From: Deltaproteobacteria bacterium
Lineage (GTDB): Bacteria > Myxococcota_A > UBA9160 > UBA4427
Reading direction: 5' to 3'
Assembly (NCBI GenBank): GCA_002719955.1
Contig: PBFW01000062.1
Location: 20,338 to 84,337, forward strand
DNA length: 64,000 nt
The translations under genes and the position numbers were made by a program. Positions within the stretch are counted from its first letter, which is position 1. Each line of letters opens with the position of its first letter. Below the pieces are notes generated by a model. It saw only the letters and a list, made by a program, of their open reading frames with translations. It was not told the DNA's origin and made no database searches. Below are positions 53,060-61,697 of the stretch, in pieces.

Positions 53060-54091
53060 TCAAGAGGCAAAGGCGGGGATGACTTCTCGGCCATAGAGTT
53101 CAATCGACTGCTTCAGATCACGCTCGGGAAGGCCGCCCAAATCGAACATCGCGAGATGTAGATCCATGTCGGCCACCTCCTTCACCTTGCCAACCATGTC
53201 GATCACTTGAGCCGGGCTGCCACACATGGCCGGTTCATCAATCAGATCGGCCGCCTGGAAATTAAGAGGCAGAGCAACCGTGCTCTCCGCCACCAGGCCT
53301 TCTAGCCAACGAAGGTAGGCGTCGTAATAGGGATACCAGTATTTCTTTGCATCCTGTGAATCCGGAGTCACAAAGGTGTGGGTGGCTGTGGCGATCTTGA
53401 GATTCGCCGGATCATGCCCGGCGGCCAGAAACTTGTCCTTGTAACGCTTCACATTATCCATGAAATTCGACGCCGGACCGAAGATCGTGGGGATCATGAG
53501 GCGCAGCCCGAGTTCAGCTGCGAAATCAAAAGAATGTTCACTACTACCCGCTCCGATCCACATCGGTGGATGGGGGCGCTGTACGGGACGTGGGATGACC
53601 CTGATGTCCTTGAAGGACGGTCTGAATTCGGCTTCGTAGCTCGCACACTCATCAGTCCATACCCGTTGGAGTATTCGCACGGATTCTGAAAAGATTTCAC
53701 GGGAGCGACCCGTATCCTGACCGAGCACATCGTAGGGTAACGACAGGGCGCCACGCCCCAGAGCGATCTCGAGTCGCCCACCGGACAAACAATCGACAGT
53801 TGCGTAGTCTTCAGCCATGCGAACCGGATCCAGATTCGCGGCGAGCGTCAAGGCCGTGGCGAGACGCACGGTTGAAGTTCTCTCGGCGATCGCTGCCAAA
53901 ACCACAGGTGGTGAAGACAGAATATAGTCACAAAAGTGGTGCTCCCCCACTGCGACCATGTCAAAGCCAACTTCCTCAGCCAATACTCCTTGTTCGACAA
54001 AACTGCGGTGGCGACCTGCCTGATCGAGTTCATACTCGCCTGTATTCGGATCTTCGATGTGATCGTTCAGTGACATCAAGCCAAATTGCAT
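53060..54091 (-). CDS. Luciferase-like flavin monooxygenase (LLM family)
   Basis: A 343-residue protein of the bacterial-luciferase-like (alkanal monooxygenase) superfamily: MQFGLMSLNDHIEDPN at the N-terminus, FDMVAVGEHHFCDYI, TSTVRLATALTLAANLDPVR, MAEDYATVDCLSGGRLEIALG and PPMWIGAGSSEHSFDFAAELG. These FMN-dependent enzymes oxidise ketones, aldehydes or terpenoids with reduced flavin supplied by a partner. The start at 54091 has AGAGGGGCGG upstream. It is the first gene of the minus-strand operon and is divergent from tetR. Confidence 0.92.
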   Translation of the reverse strand: MQFGLMSLNDHIEDPNTGEYELDQAGRHRSFVEQGVLAEEVGFDMVAVGEHHFCDYILSSPPVVLAAIAERTSTVRLATALTLAANLDPVRMAEDYATVDCLSGGRLEIALGRGALSLPYDVLGQDTGRSREIFSESVRILQRVWTDECASYEAEFRPSFKDIRVIPRPVQRPHPPMWIGAGSSEHSFDFAAELGLRLMIPTIFGPASNFMDNVKRYKDKFLAAGHDPANLKIATATHTFVTPDSQDAKKYWYPYYDAYLRWLEGLVAESTVALPLNFQAADLIDEPAMCGSPAQVIDMVGKVKEVADMDLHLAMFDLGGLPERDLKQSIELYGREVIPAFAS

Positions 54092-54578
54092 TTTGCCGCC
54101 CCTCTTACACTTCTGTCGCGTGTAGGCCTGAGCCTCATGAAAGATGTGAACTATTATTGGTACCGATGGTACTATATATGACGACGCTACCCGACCAGGC
54201 GGAGGGTGTCCAGATCTAGATCTTGGAAGGATGGAATGGGATCCGTCTCCACTTGCGAGAGCTCCGGTGTCGATCGAACGAGGCGCACTCTTCGTGCTCT
54301 GCATTCGGGTTCATCAGACTGATTCGGAAGTGGCGTCGCGCAGGCGACCGCGGGCTCGAGCGGGAACTGTGTGGAGCAGGCCGAGAGATCAACCAACCCG
54401 AGCTCGTGAGCTTCTCGTTGGCCGTTTGGGAGCGCGAGCAGAGAGTCGAACTCGGCTCGATAGACAAAGTTCTGATTCGGCGGATGGCCTGGCGGCGCCA
54501 ATACCCCGATTGTCGCAGGCCTTCTAGACAGCAAGAGATCATCATGATCACGCAGCGATTCACTCAAGAGATTGCAGA
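54092..54578. other. Divergent regulatory region between LLM monooxygenase and tetR
   Basis: The 487-base region between the divergent genes contains a TetR-like operator near the LLM end (described separately). The remainder, nearer tetR, has open frames on both strands (for example 54187-54633 minus and 54223-54603 plus) with no known domain; I do not consider them genes. No terminator was seen. Confidence 0.5.
54158..54174. promoter_or_regulatory. Candidate TetR operator
   Basis: The sequence TGGTACCGATGGTACTA is a 17-base dyad with arms TRGTACC and GGTACYA around a GAT centre; six of seven arm positions pair exactly, including a complete GTACC/GGTAC core. It is 67 bases upstream of the LLM start and lies in an AT-rich stretch (TATTATTGG, ACTATATATG) suited to a promoter. 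The nearest regulator is the TetR gene starting at 54579. Confidence 0.62.
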
Positions 54579-55172
54579 ATGGAACAGACTTCAAAAGTAT
54601 TGAGACCGCGCGGTCGTCCGCGCAGCCAGGCATCAGAGGACGCCATCTTACAAGCGACGCTCGATCTATTGGTGAGCGGTGGATACAATGCGGTGACCGT
54701 CAACAGGGTTTCCGCCCTTGCAAGAGTCAGCAAAGGCACCATCTATTCTCGCTGGCCCACAAAAGAAAACCTCGTCATTGCAGCATTCATGACGACTCCG
54801 CCTGCGACGCCACCCAAGAAGGGTCCGGTACAAAAACGACTCGTGGAACTCCTGACGCAGATTTGCCAGTTCATGCAGGAAACTCTCGTGGGCAAGATAC
54901 TGCCGGCACTCGTGGCAGGAAGACAAAACAACCCAGAACTCGATGATGCACTCGCTCCGCTCTTTGTTCAGAAACGTCTGCCATTGATAGAGGTGATCCA
55001 GTGCGCCATTGACAACGGGGAATTCAAACCGGGAACCGACCCAGAGTTCGTTGCCGATCTCTGCATGGGGCCTCTCGAGCTTCGTGCGATCACCATGCAC
55101 CTACCCGTGGACGACAAATACATCAAGAAAGTCGTCGAATCCGTCTCTGCATCCTTGCTCACGACTCAATAA
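54579..55172 (+). CDS. TetR family transcriptional regulator
   Basis: A 197-residue regulator with helix-turn-helix TVNRVSALARVSKGTIYSRW preceded by SEDAILQATLDLLVSGGYNA. The C-terminal domain (about 75-197) resembles the TetR_C group with LPLIEVIQCAIDNGEFKPG. It is placed between the two catabolic arms, so it likely represses both in response to a pathway intermediate, perhaps an acyl-CoA. The start at ATG 54579 gives the normal N-terminal basic segment LRPRGRPRS. Confidence 0.92.
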   Translation: MEQTSKVLRPRGRPRSQASEDAILQATLDLLVSGGYNAVTVNRVSALARVSKGTIYSRWPTKENLVIAAFMTTPPATPPKKGPVQKRLVELLTQICQFMQETLVGKILPALVAGRQNNPELDDALAPLFVQKRLPLIEVIQCAIDNGEFKPGTDPEFVADLCMGPLELRAITMHLPVDDKYIKKVVESVSASLLTTQ

Positions 55173-55262
55173 CACCCTCCTTGGGGTCACGGACCTCGAA
55201 AGGTGTCTGCTGGCCAAGAAGCCTTGGAGTCCAGATTCTGCTGAAGGGTTAGCGTCTTCTCA

Positions 55263-56942
55263 ATGAAGAACGAATACGATGTTGTCGTGGTCGGATCGGG
55301 AGCTGGAGCCTTCATGTCAGCGCTCAGTGCAGCCAACCTGGGCGCATCGGTCCTGGTCGTAGAGAAAGGCGGCTTGTGGGGGGGGACGAGCGCGAAATCA
55401 GGCGGTGGCTTATGGGTACCGAACAACAGGAATATTTCTCGCGCAGGCGTTTCGGACAGTTCCGAAGAAGCCTTCGAATATATGCGTGGGGTCATCCCGG
55501 CTGGTGAAGTCGATGACGCAACGATCATGAACTACATCGAGTATTCCCTCAAGATGCTCAATTTTCTCGAGGCGCAGACGGAGCTCAGCTATACGCCCAT
55601 CCCGGGCTACGCGGACTACTACCCGGGTGTTGAAGGCTGGAAGCCGGGTGGTCGGACAGTAGATCCCTCCTCCGTCGATGGACGCAAATTGGGTGAAATG
55701 CTCTACAAGCTGGTCGACTCGCCACCCGCATCCAAAGCACTGAGTGTCTTCTCCATGAGTGTCTCCGAGGCTGTTCAGATTCTTACGCGAATGCCTGGCT
55801 GGAAGAGGACCTGTTTACGCGTGTTCTGGGGCTACCTGACCGACATCCCTGGACGACTGAAAGGCAGGCGTGATCGCCATCTGGCTCAGGGCAATGCGCT
55901 GCTGAGCGCTCTATATCTTTCGTGCAAGGCCAAGGGCGTTGAGCTCGTACTCGAGACTCCGGTGGTCTCCCTTGTCGAGAGCGGGGGCCGCGTGAACGGC
56001 ATCGTCGTCGAAGGGGGGAAAAGAATCGCGGCCGGCAAAGGAGTCGTCATTGCAGCGGGTGGCTTCGAGCACAATCAGGAGACGCGCGAAGCCAACCTTC
56101 CGATGCCAACCAGTGCCGCGAGCTCCTCAGGTGTGGAGACCAATACAGGCGACCTGATTGCCGCTGCAGAGAAGCTCGGTGCCACGACTGGCATGATGCA
56201 CGATGCCTGGTGGACGCCGACCGTGATGACGCCATCCGGGCCCGCAGTACTCTTTTCCGAGAAGTCAAAGCCCGGATTGATCATCGTCGATAAGATGGGC
56301 CAGCGCTTCATGAATGAGTCGATCACATACAACTCGTACGGAGACTGCTTCTATCGTGCCTGCAAGGAGGGCAAGGATGTCTTCCCTGCGTACTGCATCT
56401 TCGACTCGCATTATCGCAAGAAATACATGTTCGCCGGCCTGGTTCAGGCCGAATTGTCACCGGACTTCATGAATAGGGCCATGATTGGCGAAGGCAAGAT
56501 GTTGATCAAGGCCAGGTCGATCAAAGAGATCAGCCAGAAGATCGGTGTCGACTACGAGGGTCTGAAATCGACGATGACCAAAGTGCGAACCTACGCTGAA
56601 GCGGGCGTTGATCAGGATTTTGGTCGCGGTGGGGATGACCACGACGTCATGTATGGTGACCCGGAAGTCAAGCCCAATGCATGCCTGGGTCCCATGACCG
56701 AAGGGCCATATTACGCAGCTGAGCTTCTGCTCGGTGATCTGGGAACCAAGGGTGGATTGGAAATCAACCACGATGGTCAGGTGATGAACGAGAAGGGGGG
56801 GGTGATCGATGGCCTGTACGCCGTAGGCAATTCCACGTCATCGATCATGGGCAGCAAATATCCAGGTGCAGGCTGCACATTGGGCCCAGCGATGGCCATC
56901 GGATTCAAGGCCGGGCACCATGCCATGGGCAAGCCCATCTAG
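55263..56942 (+). CDS. FAD-dependent 3-ketosteroid delta1-dehydrogenase-like oxidoreductase
   Basis: A 559-residue flavoprotein of the KstD/FRD (FAD_binding_2) family. The FAD-binding N-terminus is YDVVVVGSGAGAFMSALSAA, followed by LWGGTSAKSGGGLWVP, the later FAD segment GVVIAAGGFEHNQ, and the C-terminal SSIMGSKYPGAGCTLGPAMA, which is close to the KstD signature. KstD introduces the delta1 double bond in steroid ring A; other members act on other cyclic ketones, so substrate is inferred. The gene begins 90 nt after tetR ends. Confidence 0.88.
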   Translation: MKNEYDVVVVGSGAGAFMSALSAANLGASVLVVEKGGLWGGTSAKSGGGLWVPNNRNISRAGVSDSSEEAFEYMRGVIPAGEVDDATIMNYIEYSLKMLNFLEAQTELSYTPIPGYADYYPGVEGWKPGGRTVDPSSVDGRKLGEMLYKLVDSPPASKALSVFSMSVSEAVQILTRMPGWKRTCLRVFWGYLTDIPGRLKGRRDRHLAQGNALLSALYLSCKAKGVELVLETPVVSLVESGGRVNGIVVEGGKRIAAGKGVVIAAGGFEHNQETREANLPMPTSAASSSGVETNTGDLIAAAEKLGATTGMMHDAWWTPTVMTPSGPAVLFSEKSKPGLIIVDKMGQRFMNESITYNSYGDCFYRACKEGKDVFPAYCIFDSHYRKKYMFAGLVQAELSPDFMNRAMIGEGKMLIKARSIKEISQKIGVDYEGLKSTMTKVRTYAEAGVDQDFGRGGDDHDVMYGDPEVKPNACLGPMTEGPYYAAELLLGDLGTKGGLEINHDGQVMNEKGGVIDGLYAVGNSTSSIMGSKYPGAGCTLGPAMAIGFKAGHHAMGKPI

Positions 56943-57149
56943 ACCGGTGCCTTTCGCTATCAGCCGAACTGGATCGTCACTGATCGAAAGCCTCCTCGAT
57001 GGTCAAATCGGATCACGGAACATTTCGGTACGCCCACAACCGGTCTAGAAATCCTGGACTCCGTCCAGCCAAGAATTGGGAGTGACGTACCCCCTGCCCT
57101 ATTCGATCCGACTGGGTTGCGGTTGCAGAGATCGACGACGGGGGACGGC

Positions 57150-57226
57150 GGATATCCGGGAAGAGAGAAACCTCGGAGCAGATCATCAGGAAGCTGCGGA
57201 AAGCCTCGCTGGAGCTAGGACTCATC
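57150..57226 (+). pseudogene. IS3-family transposase OrfA remnant
   Basis: In the gap before the acyl-CoA synthetase, one frame reads GKRETSEQIIRKLRKASLEL. The pattern KR-x-(S/T)-x-EQIIRKLREA is the start of IS3-family OrfA proteins (an HTH domain). Only about 20-25 codons remain; the rest of OrfA and all of OrfB are absent. No inverted repeats were found. It indicates an old insertion or a recombination junction. Confidence 0.5.
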
Positions 57227-58816
57227 ATGTCGATTTCCGATCCCCATACGATAGACGCTGGTTTCCGCTGGCAACTCCCAAGCACATTCAACTTTTCGGC
57301 GGACGTCGTGGATCGCTGGGCAGAGGACCCCGAACGCCTCGCCTTGATCGCAGTCGACTCCAAGGGCCTGGAGCAACGTTTCACCTACGCTGAAATCGCT
57401 CAGCGTGTCTCTCAGCTGGCGAATCTGCTGGCGGCTTGCGGTCTGAAGAAGGGGGATCGTCTCATTGTCATGCTGCCGCGGATACCAGAGTGGCAGATTT
57501 CGATGGTCGCGGCGACGCGAATGGGGCTGGTACCCATCCCATGTATCACCATGCTCACTGCCTCGGACCTCGAATATCGCGTGAAGCACTCGGGAGCCCG
57601 AGGCGTCATCACGCTCGATTCAGAGGCCGAGAAATTCGAAGGACTCGATGATCTGAGAGTTCGCGTCAGCGTAGGAGCCGCTCCAGAAGGCTGGGTGGCA
57701 TTCGATCAGCTCGATCATCAATCCGCGGATTTCGAGCCCGCTCCGGTGGCGATCGAAGATCTGGCGATTCTCTATTACACCTCCGGCTCCACGGGCCTGC
57801 CCAAAGGTGTGGCCCACGCCGCGCGCGCATTGTGGGCCTGGTCCAGCTCGGCCATTCATTGGTTGGGTCTCGAATCCAATGACCGGATCTGGTGCACTGC
57901 GGACACGGGTTGGTCCAAGGCTGGGACCAGCATCCTTTTTGGTCCATGGAGCCGTGGGGCCTCGGTATTCTTTTACGATGGTCCCTTCGAGGCTCGAAAG
58001 AGGTTCGAGCTGCTCAGTCGCTACGAAATCACCTGTTTCTGTGCCGCGGCGACTGAATTGAGACGGTTGATCCTCGAGGATGTCTCCAAGATCGATCTCG
58101 GGCAGCTCCGAAGCACGGTGTCCGCTGGAGAATCCGTCAATCCGGAGATCATCGACCGCTGGCGCGAGCTCACCGGAACGACTGTGCTGGACGGATACGG
58201 GCAGACAGAGACATTGATGACCGTCACGAACCGTCCCACGGCTCCCATCAAGGCCGGCTCAATGGGCAAGGCGCTACCAGGTGTCAGCGTCGCAGTACGC
58301 ACCGCCGAGGGGAACGTCGCAACGAGCAGCGCAGAGGGGGAGCTCCTGATCCAGCTTCCCAATCCACAGATCATGTTAAGTTACTGGGACGACGCAGAGC
58401 GCACGGATGCGACGCGCATCGAGTTGTCTGGCCGCCAGTGGTTCGCAACCGGCGACAATGTAGAAATCGACGGCGATGGCTACGTTTTCTACACCGGGAG
58501 GGCTGACGACATCATCAACTCTTCCGGATACCGGATCGGCCCTCAAGAGGTCGAGAACGCTCTCGTCGGTCATCCCGCGGTTCAGGAATGTGCCGTCGTG
58601 GGCATTGCCGATCGCGAGCGGGGTGAGCTCGTCAAGGCATGGGTCGTTCTGAAGAACGGTTTTCTCGCAGGAGAAGATCTGGTCGGGGAGCTCCAAGGCT
58701 ACGCCAAGAAAAAGACCGCACCCTACAAATACCCACGTCGGGTTGCATTCGTGGACGAGTTGCCAAAGACGGTCACCGGCAAGATCCAGCGCAATCTCCT
58801 CCGCGAGCGGGGTTGA
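57227..58816 (+). CDS. AMP-binding acyl-CoA synthetase (medium-chain, ACSM-like)
   Basis: A 529-residue ligase that activates a carboxylic acid to its CoA thioester via an acyl-adenylate. The phosphate-binding loop is TSGSTGLPKG (185-194), the adenine motif is DGYGQTETL, the ATP motif WFATGDN, and the catalytic C-terminal Lys lies in TVTGKIQRN. The overall pattern resembles medium-chain/benzoate CoA ligases. It likely feeds the acyl-CoA dehydrogenase downstream. The start is at 57227; a remnant transposase sequence lies just upstream. Confidence 0.93.
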   Translation: MSISDPHTIDAGFRWQLPSTFNFSADVVDRWAEDPERLALIAVDSKGLEQRFTYAEIAQRVSQLANLLAACGLKKGDRLIVMLPRIPEWQISMVAATRMGLVPIPCITMLTASDLEYRVKHSGARGVITLDSEAEKFEGLDDLRVRVSVGAAPEGWVAFDQLDHQSADFEPAPVAIEDLAILYYTSGSTGLPKGVAHAARALWAWSSSAIHWLGLESNDRIWCTADTGWSKAGTSILFGPWSRGASVFFYDGPFEARKRFELLSRYEITCFCAAATELRRLILEDVSKIDLGQLRSTVSAGESVNPEIIDRWRELTGTTVLDGYGQTETLMTVTNRPTAPIKAGSMGKALPGVSVAVRTAEGNVATSSAEGELLIQLPNPQIMLSYWDDAERTDATRIELSGRQWFATGDNVEIDGDGYVFYTGRADDIINSSGYRIGPQEVENALVGHPAVQECAVVGIADRERGELVKAWVVLKNGFLAGEDLVGELQGYAKKKTAPYKYPRRVAFVDELPKTVTGKIQRNLLRERG

Positions 58817-59082
58817 GATGGACTGAAGCGGTCTTCGATCACCTGAGATGAGAGCCCATCGAGAACCTCCAATTCGTCCCTTCCCTTAGACGCTCTGGCC
58901 GGCGGGGATTGGCAGACCCTGATGCGCGCGCCTGTTGGAGTGTAGTTCCCGAAGGAGAATGAAGGTGATCACGCCTACCCCATGCGCTGTGAGGGCCTTC
59001 GCGCATCAAGCTATCGTGGTGCACGAAGCGCCTGATCGAAAGAGCGGGAAGTGACCGAAGAGGCATCAGGGAGTTCAATCGA

Positions 59083-60162
59083 ATGATCCAACGCAAGGAT
59101 GTCGCACAGTCCGCAGAGATCACCTCGGATCTGGGACCGATCCGGCCGGATGAAGAGATGGATTGGAAGAACCTCGAATCGTGGCTGCGTCAACATCTGC
59201 CCGGTTTCGACGGGCCGATGAAGGTTGCGCAATTCCATGGTGGTCATGCGAATCTGACATATTGCCTATCGTTCGGCGCACACGACCATGTTCTGCGGCG
59301 ACCTCCAAAGGGTACGATCGCGCCCGGCGCTCACGATATGGCTCGGGAATACCGTGTATTGAGTGGTCTCTCACCTTCATTCGATCGCGCACCCATGGCA
59401 ATCGCCCTCTGCGATGATGTGGCCGTGATCGGTGCGCCCTTCATCGTGGTCGAGCGCCGATACGGTGTAATCGTCCGAGACGAGATTCCGGAGACATTTC
59501 GAGGACAGGCGGATGTGGAGCGCCGGATGAGCTTTGCGCTGATCGACGCCATGGCTGATCTTCACGCCATTATTCCCGAAGCAGTCGGCCTCGAAGGGAT
59601 CGGTCGCCCTGCTCTCTTCGTCGAGCGCCAACTCGAGGGGTGGCACCATCGCTGGGCCCTTGCCAGGCAGCAATCGCTGCCTCTTTTCGAGGAGGTGTAC
59701 GAAACGCTGCTTGCCTCCCGGCCCGAAACGAGACGCCACTGCATCGTTCACAACGACCTGAAGCTCGATAACTGCCAGTTCGACCCGGACGATCCGGATC
59801 GTGTCCGTTCTATCTTTGATTGGGACATGGCCACTCTGGGTGATCCTCTGGTCGAACTCGGAACCTTGCTCAGCTATTGGCGAAATCCAGGCGACGTTTT
59901 CTATCGAGCGCCGACGATCGCACTGGATATGCAGGCGTTCCCGACGCGGTCGGACCTGGTCAGTCGTTACTGTCAGTCGGGTTTCGATGCAGAAGGCATC
60001 GAATGGTATGAGGCTTTTGCGTTGTGGAAGCAAGCGGCGGTTCTTCAACAGCTCTATCGCCGTTTCGAAGCGGGCGAGAGTAAGGACTCTCGCTTCGAAC
60101 GATTGGAGAGTTTCATCCCCGCAACGCTCGAGGGTTCACGCGCAATTCTGAACGGGATGTAG
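59083..60162 (+). CDS. APH-family phosphotransferase (ACAD10/11 kinase-domain-like)
   Basis: A 359-residue kinase of the aminoglycoside-phosphotransferase fold. Visible are the glycine-rich FHGGHANLTY, a Lys/Arg-containing HVLRRPP strand, Brenner's motif CIVHNDLKLDNC (His223, Asp225, Asn230) and the metal-binding IFDWDMATLGDPL (Asp246). The DWDMATLGDPLVELG pattern is characteristic of the kinase domain of ACAD10/ACAD11 rather than of antibiotic kinases. In those human proteins it is fused to an acyl-CoA dehydrogenase; here an acyl-CoA dehydrogenase gene follows by 300 nt. The predicted substrate is a hydroxyacyl-CoA; inferred. Confidence 0.88.
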   Translation: MIQRKDVAQSAEITSDLGPIRPDEEMDWKNLESWLRQHLPGFDGPMKVAQFHGGHANLTYCLSFGAHDHVLRRPPKGTIAPGAHDMAREYRVLSGLSPSFDRAPMAIALCDDVAVIGAPFIVVERRYGVIVRDEIPETFRGQADVERRMSFALIDAMADLHAIIPEAVGLEGIGRPALFVERQLEGWHHRWALARQQSLPLFEEVYETLLASRPETRRHCIVHNDLKLDNCQFDPDDPDRVRSIFDWDMATLGDPLVELGTLLSYWRNPGDVFYRAPTIALDMQAFPTRSDLVSRYCQSGFDAEGIEWYEAFALWKQAAVLQQLYRRFEAGESKDSRFERLESFIPATLEGSRAILNGM

Positions 60163-60206
60163 GGTTTCGCACTGAACGGGGGGGGGCGGGCCTGCGGTCG
60201 ACGGAC

Positions 60207-60228
60207 CCAAAAAGGCCGAAAGGCCCTC
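60207..60228 (-). terminator. Possible hairpin with T-tract on the minus strand
   Basis: GGCC-GAAA-GGCC (60214-60225) is preceded on the plus strand by AAAAA (60209-60213), so read on the minus strand it is a short GC hairpin followed by TTTTT. The flanking genes are on the plus strand, so it would only stop antisense transcription. The stem is short; the assignment is weak. Confidence 0.3.
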
Positions 60229-60461
60229 GAACGACGGTCGATCATCTTCACGAGAGCGTGAAGGCGGTCTTGCCGAAAGCCTGGCGCCGAAGCGATCGAA
60301 TGGGCGCGAGGCGGCGGCTCGAAACCCTCGCGTGCTCCCTCGAAGCCAGTGGAGAGGCGACCACGGGGCGCGTCGCCTAAGCTCAACCGAAGAGTCGGCG
60401 TTCAGCGAAGATCATTGCCCGCCGAGACGATCCCGTTCCCATTCATGAGCAGAGATTGATC

Positions 60462-61688
60462 ATGTTCAACTTCAGCAAGCAGTCGATCGCGTTCCAGTCG
60501 AGTCTGGAATCCTTCATGGATGAGTATGTCTATCCCAACGAGGATCTCTATGCGAAGCAATTGGGATCCGCAGGCAATCGCTTCGACGTCTTGCCGATCA
60601 TGAGTGAGCTCAAGGGCAAAGCACATGAAGCGGGCTTGTGGAACCTGTTCATTTCGCCCGAGCAGGCCGAGTTCTCGGGGCACGGTGGCTTGAGCAACTT
60701 TGACTACGCTCCACTCGCTGAAATCATGGGAAGAGTCTTGTGGTCGCCAGAGGTGTTCAACTGCAATGCACCCGATACCGGCAACATGGAAGTGTTCATG
60801 AAGTATGGGACGAAGGCCCAGCAGCGCGAATGGCTGACTCCATTGCTGAAGGGGGAGATCCGATCTGCCTATGCGATGACGGAGCCGCAGGTGGCTTCTT
60901 CGGACGCGACGAATATCGAGCTGAGCATCGTGCAGGAGGGTGAGGAGTGGGTCCTGAATGGTCGCAAGTGGTTTATCACCGGGGCCATGTACGAGCCCTG
61001 CAAGATCTTCATCGTCATGGGGAAGTCGGCTCCCGCTGATCCGAACCGGCACAAACAGCAGACGCAGGTATTGGTACCGAAGGGCACTCCGGGGCTGAGT
61101 ATTACTAGACCATTGACGACTCTCGGGTACGATGATGCGCCGATGGGTCATGCGGAAATGGTCTTTGACGACGTGAGAGTGCCGCTGGAGAATGTTCTGC
61201 TGGGTGAGGGGCGCGGATTCGAAATCGCGCAGGGTCGCCTCGGCCCCGGGCGCGTCCACCATTGCATGCGCCTCATCGGCGCAGCCCAGCGGTCCCTGGA
61301 ATTGGCGTGTCAGCGTGTGTCCAGCCGATCGACGTTCGGGCGCAAGCTCAGTGAACATCAATCTGTGAGGGAGGGGATCGCAAAGAGCTTCTCCGAGATA
61401 GAGATGGCACGCCTCTTGGTGCTCAAGACTTGCAAGAAGATGGATGATGTGGGCCCCAAGGACGCGATGGACCTGATCGCGGCGAGCAAGACCAGCGTGC
61501 CGCTCATGATCCAGAAGATCATCGATCGTTGTATGCAAGTGCACGGCGCCGGTGGCTTGACGGGCGACTACTTCATGGCGGAAGCCTTCAATTATGCGCG
61601 ATGGTGCCGTCAGGCGGACGGGCCGGATGAGGTGCACCAGATGGCGTTGGGCAAGCAGATCGTTGCGCGCTACTCAGAAGCGCCGTAG
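60462..61688 (+). CDS. Acyl-CoA dehydrogenase (ACAD10/11-like)
   Basis: A 408-residue FAD enzyme introducing an alpha-beta double bond in acyl-CoAs. It shows AYAMTEPQVASSDATNI and WVLNGRKWFITGA of the middle domain, LGPGRVHHCMR, and the C-terminal QVHGAGGLTGDYFMAEAF and CRQADGPDEVHQ. The ADGPDEVH motif is typical of the ACAD10/11 and related bacterial group, where Asp serves as the base. The start at ATG 60462 is taken; TTG at 60456 is possible. It is downstream of the APH kinase gene and 9 nt before an SDR. Confidence 0.94.
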   Translation: MFNFSKQSIAFQSSLESFMDEYVYPNEDLYAKQLGSAGNRFDVLPIMSELKGKAHEAGLWNLFISPEQAEFSGHGGLSNFDYAPLAEIMGRVLWSPEVFNCNAPDTGNMEVFMKYGTKAQQREWLTPLLKGEIRSAYAMTEPQVASSDATNIELSIVQEGEEWVLNGRKWFITGAMYEPCKIFIVMGKSAPADPNRHKQQTQVLVPKGTPGLSITRPLTTLGYDDAPMGHAEMVFDDVRVPLENVLLGEGRGFEIAQGRLGPGRVHHCMRLIGAAQRSLELACQRVSSRSTFGRKLSEHQSVREGIAKSFSEIEMARLLVLKTCKKMDDVGPKDAMDLIAASKTSVPLMIQKIIDRCMQVHGAGGLTGDYFMAEAFNYARWCRQADGPDEVHQMALGKQIVARYSEAP

Positions 61689-61697
61689 AGGATCCCT

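Noticed and set aside
54187..54633. Minus-strand frame in the divergent region upstream of tetR
   Set aside because: It overlaps the tetR start, has no ribosome-binding site or domain, and competes with another equally featureless plus-strand frame.
57054..57068. Inverted repeat CTGGAC-TCC-GTCCAG after the KstD-like gene
   Set aside because: The 6-bp stem has no T-tract and no matching partner elsewhere, so it is not called a terminator or operator.
60054..60386. Minus-strand frame containing REGFEPP, a phrase seen in spurious translations of tRNA genes
   Set aside because: I looked for a tRNA cloverleaf around it and found no acceptor or anticodon stem; the frame is antisense to the end of the kinase gene.
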